This document shows positions 1 to 5,483 of a stretch of 6,130 bases of DNA, piece after piece. The position numbers and the translations under genes were made by a program. The DNA comes from an uncultured Mycoplasmatota bacterium. Its GTDB lineage: Bacteria > Bacillota_I > Bacilli_A > RF39 > UBA660. The first letter of the stretch is position 1. Each line of letters opens with the position of its first letter. The stretch lies in contig URCH01000024.1 of the NCBI GenBank assembly GCA_900546275.1, positions 1-6,130 on the forward strand, given 5' to 3'. The notes beneath the pieces were generated by a model, which was given only the letters and a program-made list of their open reading frames with translations, was not told where the DNA came from and searched no databases.

Positions 1-2
1 AA

Positions 3-155
3 ATATATACAAGTGTATTAAAGGATGGAGCAACGGAAGAAGCAAAACAAATACTAGACAAAAGTATAAATACAGAAATAAATGGTTATTATGTATATAT
101 ATCATCTCAAGATAATGAAAAAGTATTAAATATAATAAAAGATAAATTAAAATAA
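3..155 (+). CDS. 3' end of an unrecognised protein (5' truncated by window edge)
   Basis: An open frame enters from the left edge and runs 50 codons to a TAA at 153-155. The visible C-terminus starts IYTSVLKDGATEEAKQIL and ends in a lysine-rich helix-like tail (NIIKDKLK). It has no membrane segment and no motif I can name. A beta-strand-like stretch (GYYVYIS) followed by an amphipathic helix suggests the end of a soluble alpha/beta domain, which is inference only. In Bacillus-type clusters murD or spoVE/ftsW would lie before murG, but this tail does not visibly resemble either. The terminator just after it suggests it is not co-transcribed with murG. Coding status is supported by the open frame up to a stop placed six bases before a hairpin, but the piece is short. 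Confidence 0.6.
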   Translation: MYTSVLKDGATEEAKQILDKSINTEINGYYVYISSQDNEKVLNIIKDKLK

Positions 156-160
156 AAATT

Positions 161-185
161 GGACTATTTATTATAGTCCTTTTTT
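161..185 (+). terminator. Intrinsic terminator after the upstream gene
   Basis: GGACTAT (161-167) and ATAGTCC (173-179) form a perfect 7-bp stem around a 5-base loop. A run of six T follows (180-185). It lies five bases past the TAA of the upstream gene, so it separates that gene from the murG unit. Confidence 0.88.
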
Positions 186-205
186 GTAACATGTTCTAAT
201 TATGT

Positions 206-233
206 TTTAAAATGAATATTATTATGGTATAAT
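206..233 (+). promoter_or_regulatory. Probable sigma-A promoter of the murG-murB-ftsQ unit
   Basis: A perfect -10 box TATAAT (228-233) carries the extended TG motif (TGG before it, 225-227). The best -35 candidate is TTTAAA at 206-211 (4 of 6 matches to TTGACA) with a 16-base spacer; it is weak, as is common with extended -10 promoters. The predicted start near 240 would leave a leader of only about a dozen bases, placing the Shine-Dalgarno site almost at the 5' end of the mRNA. The box sits between a terminator and the murG start, which supports the call. Confidence 0.72.
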
Positions 234-240
234 GAACAAG

Positions 241-251
241 AAGGTGATAAT
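241..251 (+). promoter_or_regulatory. Ribosome binding site fixing the GTG start of murG
   Basis: AAGGTGATAAT lies directly before GTG at 252. AAGGTGAT can pair with the AUCACCU part of the 16S rRNA 3' end, a register in which a short 3-base spacer is expected. The identical 11-mer stands directly before the ATG of ftsQ (2231-2241), which supports GTG 252 as the start. An ATG at 250-252 overlaps but is followed at once by TGA. Confidence 0.75.
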
Positions 252-1334
252 GTGAGAGTAATAATAAGCGCCGGGGGAACTGGTGGACATATTTACCCAG
301 CACTTGCTATAATAAACAAAATAAAAGAATTTGAACCAGACAGTGAGTTTTTATATATAGGTACACATGATAGAATGGAAAAAGACATAATTCCAAAATA
401 TAATATTCCATTTAAAACAATAGAAATATATGGGTTTAATAGAAAAAAACTACTAAAAAATGTTAAAACAATTAAATATTTATTTAGAAGTTACAAACAA
501 TGTAAAAATATGATTAAAGAATTTTCACCAGACATAGTTATAGGGGTAGGTGGATATGTAACAGGACCTGTTATTTATGCTGCAAAAAAGTTAGGTTATA
601 AAACATTTATACATGAACAAAACAGTATACCAGGTAAATGTAATTTGTTTTTAAGTAAATATGTATCTAAAATAGGCGTATCATTAAAATCATCAATAAA
701 ATATTTTCCTGAATATAAATGCGTTTTTACTGGTAATCCTTGTAGTGAAGATGCAATAAATAAACCAGCTCAAAAAAAAGAAGAATTTGGATTAAATCCA
801 AATAAGAAATTAGCACTTTTTGTAATGGGTTCATTAGGCTCTACAAAAATAAATGATATACTAATAAAAGCCATGAATTTATTTAAAGATAAAAACTATG
901 AAATACTTTTTGTTACAGGAAAAAATTCATATGAAGAAATAAAAAAAATAAAATTTTCATCAAATGTAAAAGTTGTTCCATATATAGAAAATATGACAAG
1001 AATAATGAAAAATACAGATATAATTATATCTAGAGCAGGAGCTTCAACTTTAAGTGAAATAATTGCTCTTAAAATACCATCAATATTAATTCCAAGTCCT
1101 TATGTACCAGACAATCACCAATATAAAAATGCACTAGATTTATCTAGTAACAATGCAGCAATATTAATAGAAGAAAAAGATTTAAATGGAAATATTTTAG
1201 TTAAAACAATAGATGAAATTTTAAATGATGAAGAAAAAATAAAAGATATGAAAAATAACTTAGAGAAATTATATGTTCCAAAAAGTGCTACTAAAATATA
1301 TGAAACAATTAGAAATATAATAGACGGGAAGTAA
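252..1334 (+). CDS. murG: MurG, UDP-GlcNAc:lipid I (undecaprenyl-PP-MurNAc-pentapeptide) GlcNAc transferase
   Basis: MurG transfers GlcNAc from UDP-GlcNAc to lipid I on the inner face of the membrane, making lipid II, the last cytoplasmic step of peptidoglycan precursor synthesis. The 360-residue product has the usual family length and two-domain GT-B layout. Visible motifs are the N-terminal glycine loop GGTGGH (8-13), GVGGYVTGP (98-106), HEQNSIPG (121-128), TGNP (160-163), a second glycine loop written MGSLGS (192-197) where GGSxGA is usual, RAGASTLSE (261-269, ending in the Glu expected to contact the UDP-sugar ribose) and PSPYVPDNHQYKNA (281-294, including the donor-binding Gln region). 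It starts with GTG; MRVIISAGGTGGH places the glycine loop where MurG proteins have it. It is first in a unit with murB only 2 bases downstream, so translational coupling is likely. The identity is secure; only the Met in the second loop is unusual. Confidence 0.97.
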   Translation: MRVIISAGGTGGHIYPALAIINKIKEFEPDSEFLYIGTHDRMEKDIIPKYNIPFKTIEIYGFNRKKLLKNVKTIKYLFRSYKQCKNMIKEFSPDIVIGVGGYVTGPVIYAAKKLGYKTFIHEQNSIPGKCNLFLSKYVSKIGVSLKSSIKYFPEYKCVFTGNPCSEDAINKPAQKKEEFGLNPNKKLALFVMGSLGSTKINDILIKAMNLFKDKNYEILFVTGKNSYEEIKKIKFSSNVKVVPYIENMTRIMKNTDIIISRAGASTLSEIIALKIPSILIPSPYVPDNHQYKNALDLSSNNAAILIEEKDLNGNILVKTIDEILNDEEKIKDMKNNLEKLYVPKSATKIYETIRNIIDGK

Positions 1335-1336
1335 AT

Positions 1337-2230
1337 ATGAAAACAGATAATATAAAAAAAATAAAGTGTGGTAAAATACTAGAAAATGTAGATTTAAAAA
1401 AATATACAACATATAAATTAGAATCAACAGCAAAATATATGGTATTTCCTAAAAATGTTGAAGAACTCAAAAATTTAATTAATTTTATAAAAGAAAATAA
1501 TATAAAATATAAAATAATAGGTAATGGTTCAAATTTAATTTTTTTAAATAAGTATTATGATGGTATACTTATAAAACTAGAAGAAATGAATGAACTTATA
1601 ATAAATGAAAATAAAGTAGTTGTTGGCGCAGGATATAGCTTAATAAGACTTGCAAATAAAATGTCAAAACTTGGATACTCAGGATTAGAATTTGCAACAG
1701 GTATACCAGGAACAATAGGTGGAGCAGTTTACATGAATGCAGGAGCATACAATAGTGATATGGGATATATTGTAAGTGAAATAAAAGTATTAACTCCACA
1801 ATTAGAATTAAAAACCTTATACAACAAAGATTTAGATTTCCATTATAGAAGTTCGTTTCTTCAAAAAAATAAAGATTATATTTGTTTAGAAGCAACATTA
1901 ATATTAAAGAAAGCTAATAAAGAACAAATAATGGAAATAATAGAAGAAAGAAAAACAAGAAGGCTTATGAGCCAACCACTTGAATATCCATCAGCAGGTT
2001 CAGTATTTAGAAATCCTACAAATGATTATGCAGGAAGATTAATAGAAGAAATAGGATATAAAGGTAAAATAATAGGTGGAGCGCAAGTAAGCGAAAAACA
2101 TGCTAACTTTATAATAAATAAAGGAAATGCAACTGGAAAAGATGTATATACCCTAATAAATGAAATACAAAACAAAATAAAAGAAAAATATAATATAGAA
2201 CTTAAAGTTGAACAAGAATATGTAGAATAA
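1337..2230 (+). CDS. murB: MurB, UDP-N-acetylenolpyruvoylglucosamine reductase
   Basis: MurB is a cytoplasmic FAD enzyme that uses NADPH to reduce UDP-GlcNAc-enolpyruvate to UDP-MurNAc, the second committed step of peptidoglycan synthesis. The 297-residue product matches the shorter type II form typical of Gram-positives. FAD-domain motifs are GNGSN (62-66) and GIPGTIGGAVYMNAGAY (122-138). YRSS (170-173) carries the conserved Tyr-Arg pair. PSAGSVFRNP (218-227) holds Ser222, the expected proton donor, and GGAQVSEKHANFIIN (247-261) belongs to the substrate domain. By comparison with the usual C-terminal end (xPEVR), Glu292 in IELKVEQEYVE would be the catalytic Glu, although the residues around it are divergent. 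ATG 1337 lies 2 bases after the murG stop, with only a weak site (GGGAAG) before it, so ribosomes probably reach it from murG. Bacillus-type clusters also place murB between murG and divIB. Confidence 0.97.
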   Translation: MKTDNIKKIKCGKILENVDLKKYTTYKLESTAKYMVFPKNVEELKNLINFIKENNIKYKIIGNGSNLIFLNKYYDGILIKLEEMNELIINENKVVVGAGYSLIRLANKMSKLGYSGLEFATGIPGTIGGAVYMNAGAYNSDMGYIVSEIKVLTPQLELKTLYNKDLDFHYRSSFLQKNKDYICLEATLILKKANKEQIMEIIEERKTRRLMSQPLEYPSAGSVFRNPTNDYAGRLIEEIGYKGKIIGGAQVSEKHANFIINKGNATGKDVYTLINEIQNKIKEKYNIELKVEQEYVE

Positions 2231-2241
2231 AAGGTGATAAT
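2231..2241 (+). promoter_or_regulatory. Ribosome binding site of ftsQ, same 11-mer as at murG
   Basis: AAGGTGATAAT directly precedes ATG 2242, leaving a 3-base spacer after AAGGTGAT. It is an exact copy of the sequence before murG, and fills the whole 11-base gap between the murB stop and the ftsQ start. Confidence 0.75.
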
Positions 2242-2985
2242 ATGGCTAGTAGAAGTGATAGATATAAACAAAATACTAAAAAAAATGTCAAATCTACTAA
2301 AAATAACAAAAAAATAAAACAAGTAAAAAAAGTAAAAATAAAGTACAAAAAACTATTATTGTTTTTGTTGATTTTTTCAATAATTATTTTTGCTGCAATA
2401 TCATTTTTTAAACAAAATATAACAAATATATATATATCAGGAAATGAAAAATTAACAGAGCAAGAAATAATTGATATTGCGAAAGTATCAAATTACCCCA
2501 ATACATTTTTAAATCTATCTTCAACAATTAAAAATAGATTAGAAAAAAATGTGTATATAAAAAGTGCTAAAGTATATAAAAAATCATTCACTATTTTATA
2601 TATAGAAGTAGAAGAAAACAGACCATTATTTTACAATAGTTCAAGTAATGAAACAGTTTTATTAGATGGAAAAACAGTACAAGAAAAACTTGAAGCACCA
2701 GTTTTAATAAATATGATTCCAGATACTTTATATGAAAAATTTATAAAAAAAATATCTGAAATTGATTATGACGTATTAAAAAGAGTTTCAGAAATCAAAT
2801 ATGACAAAAATGAAGTCGATGAAACAAGATTTTTATTTACTATGAATGATGGTAACTATGTTTATTTAACACTTAATACATTTGAGAAAATAAACAATTA
2901 CATTAATATAGTAAAAACATTTAATAATTCTAAAGGAGTATTATATTTAGATTCGGGAGAATACTTTGAAATTTTCAAAAATTAG
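2242..2985 (+). CDS. ftsQ: FtsQ/DivIB-type cell division protein with POTRA domain
   Basis: This is a single-pass membrane protein of the divisome. In known bacteria FtsQ/DivIB binds FtsL and FtsB/DivIC and controls septal wall synthesis by FtsW-FtsI. The 247 residues show a very basic cytoplasmic tail (1-37, rich in Lys), one membrane segment (about 36-57, LLLFLLIFSIIIFAAISFF core) and an outside POTRA domain starting at NIYISGNEKLTEQEIIDIA (62-80). The conserved pattern continues with a helix, a KSAKVYKK strand (107-114) and IEVEENRPL (121-129). The remainder (about 130-245) is the beta domain, ending almost at once after DSGEYFEIF, so the extended C-terminal tail of some DivIB proteins is absent. 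Overall sequence identity to any one family member cannot be judged here; the call rests on topology, POTRA pattern and position after murB. The stop codon lies inside the stem of a terminator. Confidence 0.92.
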   Translation: MASRSDRYKQNTKKNVKSTKNNKKIKQVKKVKIKYKKLLLFLLIFSIIIFAAISFFKQNITNIYISGNEKLTEQEIIDIAKVSNYPNTFLNLSSTIKNRLEKNVYIKSAKVYKKSFTILYIEVEENRPLFYNSSSNETVLLDGKTVQEKLEAPVLINMIPDTLYEKFIKKISEIDYDVLKRVSEIKYDKNEVDETRFLFTMNDGNYVYLTLNTFEKINNYINIVKTFNNSKGVLYLDSGEYFEIFKN

Positions 2986-3015
2986 ATTATTTTCTAATTT
3001 TTTCTTTTTTTTTTT
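2977..3015 (+). terminator. Intrinsic terminator overlapping the ftsQ stop codon
   Basis: AAAAATTAGA (2977-2986) pairs perfectly with TCTAATTTTT (2993-3002) around a 6-base loop, followed by a T run broken by one C (3003-3015). The stem includes the last codons and the TAG of ftsQ (2983-2985). It is AT-rich and therefore weaker than a GC-rich hairpin, so read-through into ftsA is possible, and a ribosome terminating at ftsQ could interfere with folding. Confidence 0.75.
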
Positions 3016-3027
3016 ACTTAAATATAG

Positions 3028-3033
3028 TATAAT
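3028..3033 (+). promoter_or_regulatory. Probable -10 box of an ftsA-ftsZ promoter
   Basis: A perfect TATAAT lies 13 bases after the terminator T run and 29 bases before the likely GTG start of ftsA. At 16-18 base spacing the -35 region falls within the poly-T tract, where no good TTGACA match exists, so the promoter is weak, depends on other contacts, or is a chance match in AT-rich DNA. Confidence 0.55.
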
Positions 3034-3047
3034 TATAAATAGATTAT

Positions 3048-3053
3048 AGGAGG
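3048..3053 (+). promoter_or_regulatory. Strong Shine-Dalgarno site that decides the ftsA start
   Basis: AGGAGG is a full consensus match. The ATG at 3054 touches it with no spacer and so is unlikely to be used. The in-frame GTG at 3063 lies 9 bases downstream, a normal spacing. Confidence 0.8.
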
Positions 3054-3062
3054 ATGGTACAG

Positions 3063-4298
3063 GTGAAGCATATTTATACAAGTGTGGACATTGGTTCAGA
3101 TTCAATAAAAGTAGTTACTTCTGAACTATTTAAAGGTAAACTAAATCTTCTTGCAGCTTCATCAGTTAAGTCAAAAGGAATAAAAAAAGGATTAATAACA
3201 GATGTAAATTCTGCAACTATGTCTTTGCAAAAAGCAATAAGTGAAGTAGAAAATATGCTTGGAATAAAAATAAAAAAAGTTATTACTACAATACCAAGTT
3301 ATTTTGCAGAATTCACTAAAATAGATGGTGAAATAAAAATAAATAATGAAAATAAAATAGTGACAGGTGATGATGTTGTAAAAGTATTAGGACAAGCAGT
3401 GAGAGGAAAAATATCATCAACAAAAGAAATGGTTACTATAGTACCAATAGATTTTTCAGTAGATAGCAAAACAGGAATAAAAGATCCAAAAGGATTAACT
3501 GGTAATACTCTTAGAACAAGGGCAATACTTATAACAACCCCAAAGAAAAACATTTACTCAGTAGTTGGCTTGATTGAAGCAATTGGTATAGAAGTCGTAG
3601 ATATTTCACTAAACAGTATTGGTGACATTAATGCACTAAAAAATAAAGGAATGGAAGAAAAAATAGGTGCAATTATAAATATTGGAGCTGAAACAACAAC
3701 AGTTTCAGTATATAATAAAAACATACTTATAAAAACAAGTATTATAGGTATGGCTGGAAGAGATATAGATAACGATATTTCTTATATGTATAAAATAGAT
3801 CTAGAAGTAGCAAAAAAAATAAAAGAAAAATTTGCGCTAGCTCATAAAAAATATGCAAGTAGTTCAGAGATCTATGAATTACCAGGACATAAGAATATAG
3901 AACAACTAGAAGTATCTACAATTGCTATGTCTAGAATAGAAGAAATTCTAACTTTAGCAAAAAAAGAGCTTTTGGAATTGACAAATCGTCAAATGGAATA
4001 TATTATTATAACAGGGGGAGTAAGCAATATGAGTCATTTTGAACTTGTTGCTGAAAATATTTTTGGAAAAGATGTTATAATAGGAAATGTAAGATTAATA
4101 GGAATTAGAAATAATAAATATTCATCTGCAGTTGGTAACATAGTATATTTCATAAATAAATTAAAAATAAAAGGAAAAAATTATACGATGGTAAGTGATA
4201 CCGATATGGAAATATTATCATCTACAAAAAAAAGTTTAATAAATGTTTCAAACGAATCAATGTTAGGTAAAGTATTTGGATACTTTTTTGGCGAATAG
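3063..4298 (+). CDS. ftsA: FtsA, actin-like membrane anchor of the FtsZ ring
   Basis: FtsA is an ATP-binding actin homologue that tethers FtsZ to the membrane and recruits later divisome proteins. Using GTG 3063 the protein has 411 residues and begins MKHIYTSVDIGSDSIK, so the phosphate-1 loop (SVDIGSDSIKV, 7-17) sits near the N-terminus as in the family. The longest frame would start at ATG 3054, but that abuts the AGGAGG with no spacer. Further motifs are IPSYFAEF (77-84) leading into the 1C (SHS2) domain, PIDFSVDSKTGIKDPKGL (128-145), phosphate-2 GAIINIGAETTTVSVY (202-217) and the adenosine motif ITGGVSNM (316-323). A linker leads to a short amphipathic C-terminal helix MLGKVFGYFFGE (400-411), the expected membrane-targeting sequence. 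Its stop overlaps the ftsZ Shine-Dalgarno site, indicating coupled translation with ftsZ. Identity is secure; the start is a strong inference. Confidence 0.96.
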   Translation: MKHIYTSVDIGSDSIKVVTSELFKGKLNLLAASSVKSKGIKKGLITDVNSATMSLQKAISEVENMLGIKIKKVITTIPSYFAEFTKIDGEIKINNENKIVTGDDVVKVLGQAVRGKISSTKEMVTIVPIDFSVDSKTGIKDPKGLTGNTLRTRAILITTPKKNIYSVVGLIEAIGIEVVDISLNSIGDINALKNKGMEEKIGAIINIGAETTTVSVYNKNILIKTSIIGMAGRDIDNDISYMYKIDLEVAKKIKEKFALAHKKYASSSEIYELPGHKNIEQLEVSTIAMSRIEEILTLAKKELLELTNRQMEYIIITGGVSNMSHFELVAENIFGKDVIIGNVRLIGIRNNKYSSAVGNIVYFINKLKIKGKNYTMVSDTDMEILSSTKKSLINVSNESMLGKVFGYFFGE

Positions 4299-4302
4299 GA
4301 GG
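4297..4302 (+). promoter_or_regulatory. ftsZ Shine-Dalgarno site overlapping the ftsA stop
   Basis: AGGAGG uses the AG of the ftsA TAG stop (4296-4298) and lies 7 bases before ATG 4310. This is the strongest and best-spaced ribosome binding site in the window, fitting the high protein level FtsZ needs. Confidence 0.85.
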
Positions 4303-4309
4303 AAATTAA

Positions 4310-5383
4310 ATGTTTGAATTAGAAACAGATCAATTAGCAAAAATAAAAGTAGTAGGAGTTGGCGGTGGAGGCGGTAACGCTGTAAACCGAATGATAGAAT
4401 CAGGCGTAAAAGGAGTTGAATTTATTGTTGCTAATACAGATTTGCAAGTTTTGAAAAGTTCTAAAGCGCCAGTTAAGATTCAAATAGGAGCAGAACTTAC
4501 AAATGGACTTGGAGCAGGAGCAAAACCAGAAATTGGAAAAGAAGCAGCACTAGAATCAAAAGCAGAAATTGAAGCAGCACTAGAAGGCGCTGATATGGTT
4601 TTCATTACTTGTGGAATGGGTGGTGGAACAGGTACAGGAGCAGCTCCAGTTATAGCAGATATAGCTCAACAATTAGGGGCATTGACTGTTGGTATCGTTA
4701 CAAAACCATTTTCATTCGAGGGTAAAAAAAGAATGAATAATGCTTTAAGTGGACTTGAAGAATTAAAAAAACATGTAGATACATTAATAATTGTTCCAAA
4801 TGATAGATTAAGAGAAATTATAGATAAAACAACACCTTTACTAGAATCATTTAGAGAAGTTGATAATGTTTTAAGAAGAGGTGTACAATCTATTTCAGAT
4901 TTAATTGCAGTTGCAGGACTTATTAACCTTGACTTTGCAGACGTTAAAGCTGTAATGGAAAAAAGAGGAAACGCATTAATAGGAATTGGAATTGGTGTAG
5001 GTGAAAATAGGGCAACAGAAGCAGCTTTACAAGCAGTATCTAGTCCATTACTTGAAACAAGTATAGATGGTGCAACAGATGCCATAATAAATGTAACAGG
5101 TGGTTCTAATTTAACACTTTTTGAAGTTGAAGAAGCAGCTGAAACAATAAGAAAAAGTGCAAATACCGATATTAATACAATATTTGGTGCTGTAATCAAT
5201 GAAAATTTAAATGACGAAATAATAGTAACAGTAATAGCTACAGGATTTGAGGATGAAGAAGAAGAACCTTCATATCAATCTTATGATAAAAGAAATGAAA
5301 CAAGAACTGAGTCTAGAGTATCTGTAGATGATGACGATGATGAAACAAATATTCCTTCATTTTTAAGAAAAAGAGGATTTTAA
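4310..5383 (+). CDS. ftsZ: FtsZ, tubulin-like GTPase forming the division ring
   Basis: FtsZ polymerises with GTP into protofilaments at mid-cell and directs septal wall synthesis. The 357-residue protein has the complete family set: KVVGVGGGGGNAVNRM (13-28), NTDLQVL (42-48), the tubulin signature GGGTGTG (104-110) in CGMGGGTGTGAAP, the guanine-contact region around VPNDRL (162-167), FREVDNVLRRGVQ (181-193) and the T7 synergy loop NLDFAD (206-211) with the catalytic Asp residues 208 and 211. The core ends near residue 313. An acidic, disordered-looking linker (about 314-345, with an EEEE run and five Asp at 340-344) leads to the C-terminal peptide NIPSFLRKR (347-355) that binds FtsA and SepF-type anchors. 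The linker is only about 32 residues, on the short side. The gene looks less AT-biased than its neighbours, with more GCA, GGA and GGC codons, as expected for a conserved, well-expressed protein. Confidence 0.99.
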   Translation: MFELETDQLAKIKVVGVGGGGGNAVNRMIESGVKGVEFIVANTDLQVLKSSKAPVKIQIGAELTNGLGAGAKPEIGKEAALESKAEIEAALEGADMVFITCGMGGGTGTGAAPVIADIAQQLGALTVGIVTKPFSFEGKKRMNNALSGLEELKKHVDTLIIVPNDRLREIIDKTTPLLESFREVDNVLRRGVQSISDLIAVAGLINLDFADVKAVMEKRGNALIGIGIGVGENRATEAALQAVSSPLLETSIDGATDAIINVTGGSNLTLFEVEEAAETIRKSANTDINTIFGAVINENLNDEIIVTVIATGFEDEEEEPSYQSYDKRNETRTESRVSVDDDDDETNIPSFLRKRGF

Positions 5384-5387
5384 TTAG

Positions 5388-5414
5388 AAGTTATTGATTT
5401 ATCAATAACTTTTT
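5388..5414 (+). terminator. Intrinsic terminator after ftsZ
   Basis: AAGTTATTGA (5388-5397) pairs perfectly with TCAATAACTT (5402-5411) around a 4-base loop TTTA, running straight into T residues (5410-5414) and a further T-rich tract. It begins four bases past the ftsZ stop and closes the ftsA-ftsZ unit. Confidence 0.88.
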
Positions 5415-5423
5415 ATTTTAATA

Positions 5424-5452
5424 ATGACAAATAAATATTAATATGTTATAAT
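5424..5452 (+). promoter_or_regulatory. Strong sigma-A-type promoter of the small secreted protein gene
   Basis: The -35 box ATGACA (5424-5429, 5 of 6 matches to TTGACA) and a perfect -10 box TATAAT (5447-5452) are separated by exactly 17 bases, and an extended TG motif (TGT, 5444-5446) precedes the -10. Predicted transcription start is near 5459, giving a leader of about 25 bases. It is the closest to consensus of all promoters seen here. Confidence 0.85.
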
Positions 5453-5466
5453 TTTTATAGAAAGAT

Positions 5467-5471
5467 AGGAG
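5467..5471 (+). promoter_or_regulatory. Shine-Dalgarno site with a long spacer before the small secreted protein gene
   Basis: AGGAG lies 12 bases before ATG 5484, longer than the usual 5-9. No ATG, GTG or TTG lies in frame between the two, so 5484 remains the best start. Confidence 0.6.
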
Positions 5472-5483
5472 AACGATTATAGT

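Noticed and set aside
1596..1898. Minus-strand open frame of 100 codons inside murB
   Set aside because: It lies wholly within a well-supported gene, its translation is Leu/Ile/Tyr-rich as expected from the reverse of AT-rich coding DNA, and it has no ribosome binding site or recognisable domain.
2026..2322. Minus-strand open frame across the murB-ftsQ junction
   Set aside because: It overlaps two real genes, and has a Phe/Ser/Ile-rich shadow composition.
3001..3040. Poly-T tract as a phase-variable or slippage repeat controlling ftsA
   Set aside because: It lies outside coding sequence and is fully explained as the T tail of the ftsQ terminator; a homopolymer of about 11 in AT-rich DNA is not notable alone.
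3299..3553. Minus-strand open frame of 84 codons inside ftsA
   Set aside because: It lies wholly within ftsA, whose FtsA-type motifs on the + strand explain this stretch; the reverse product has no recognisable domain.
4666..5199. Minus-strand open frame of 177 codons inside ftsZ
   Set aside because: It is long only because ftsZ is rich in codons whose reverse complement lacks stops. Every family motif of FtsZ is on the + strand here, and the reverse product (Ser/Ile/Leu-rich) has no recognisable domain.
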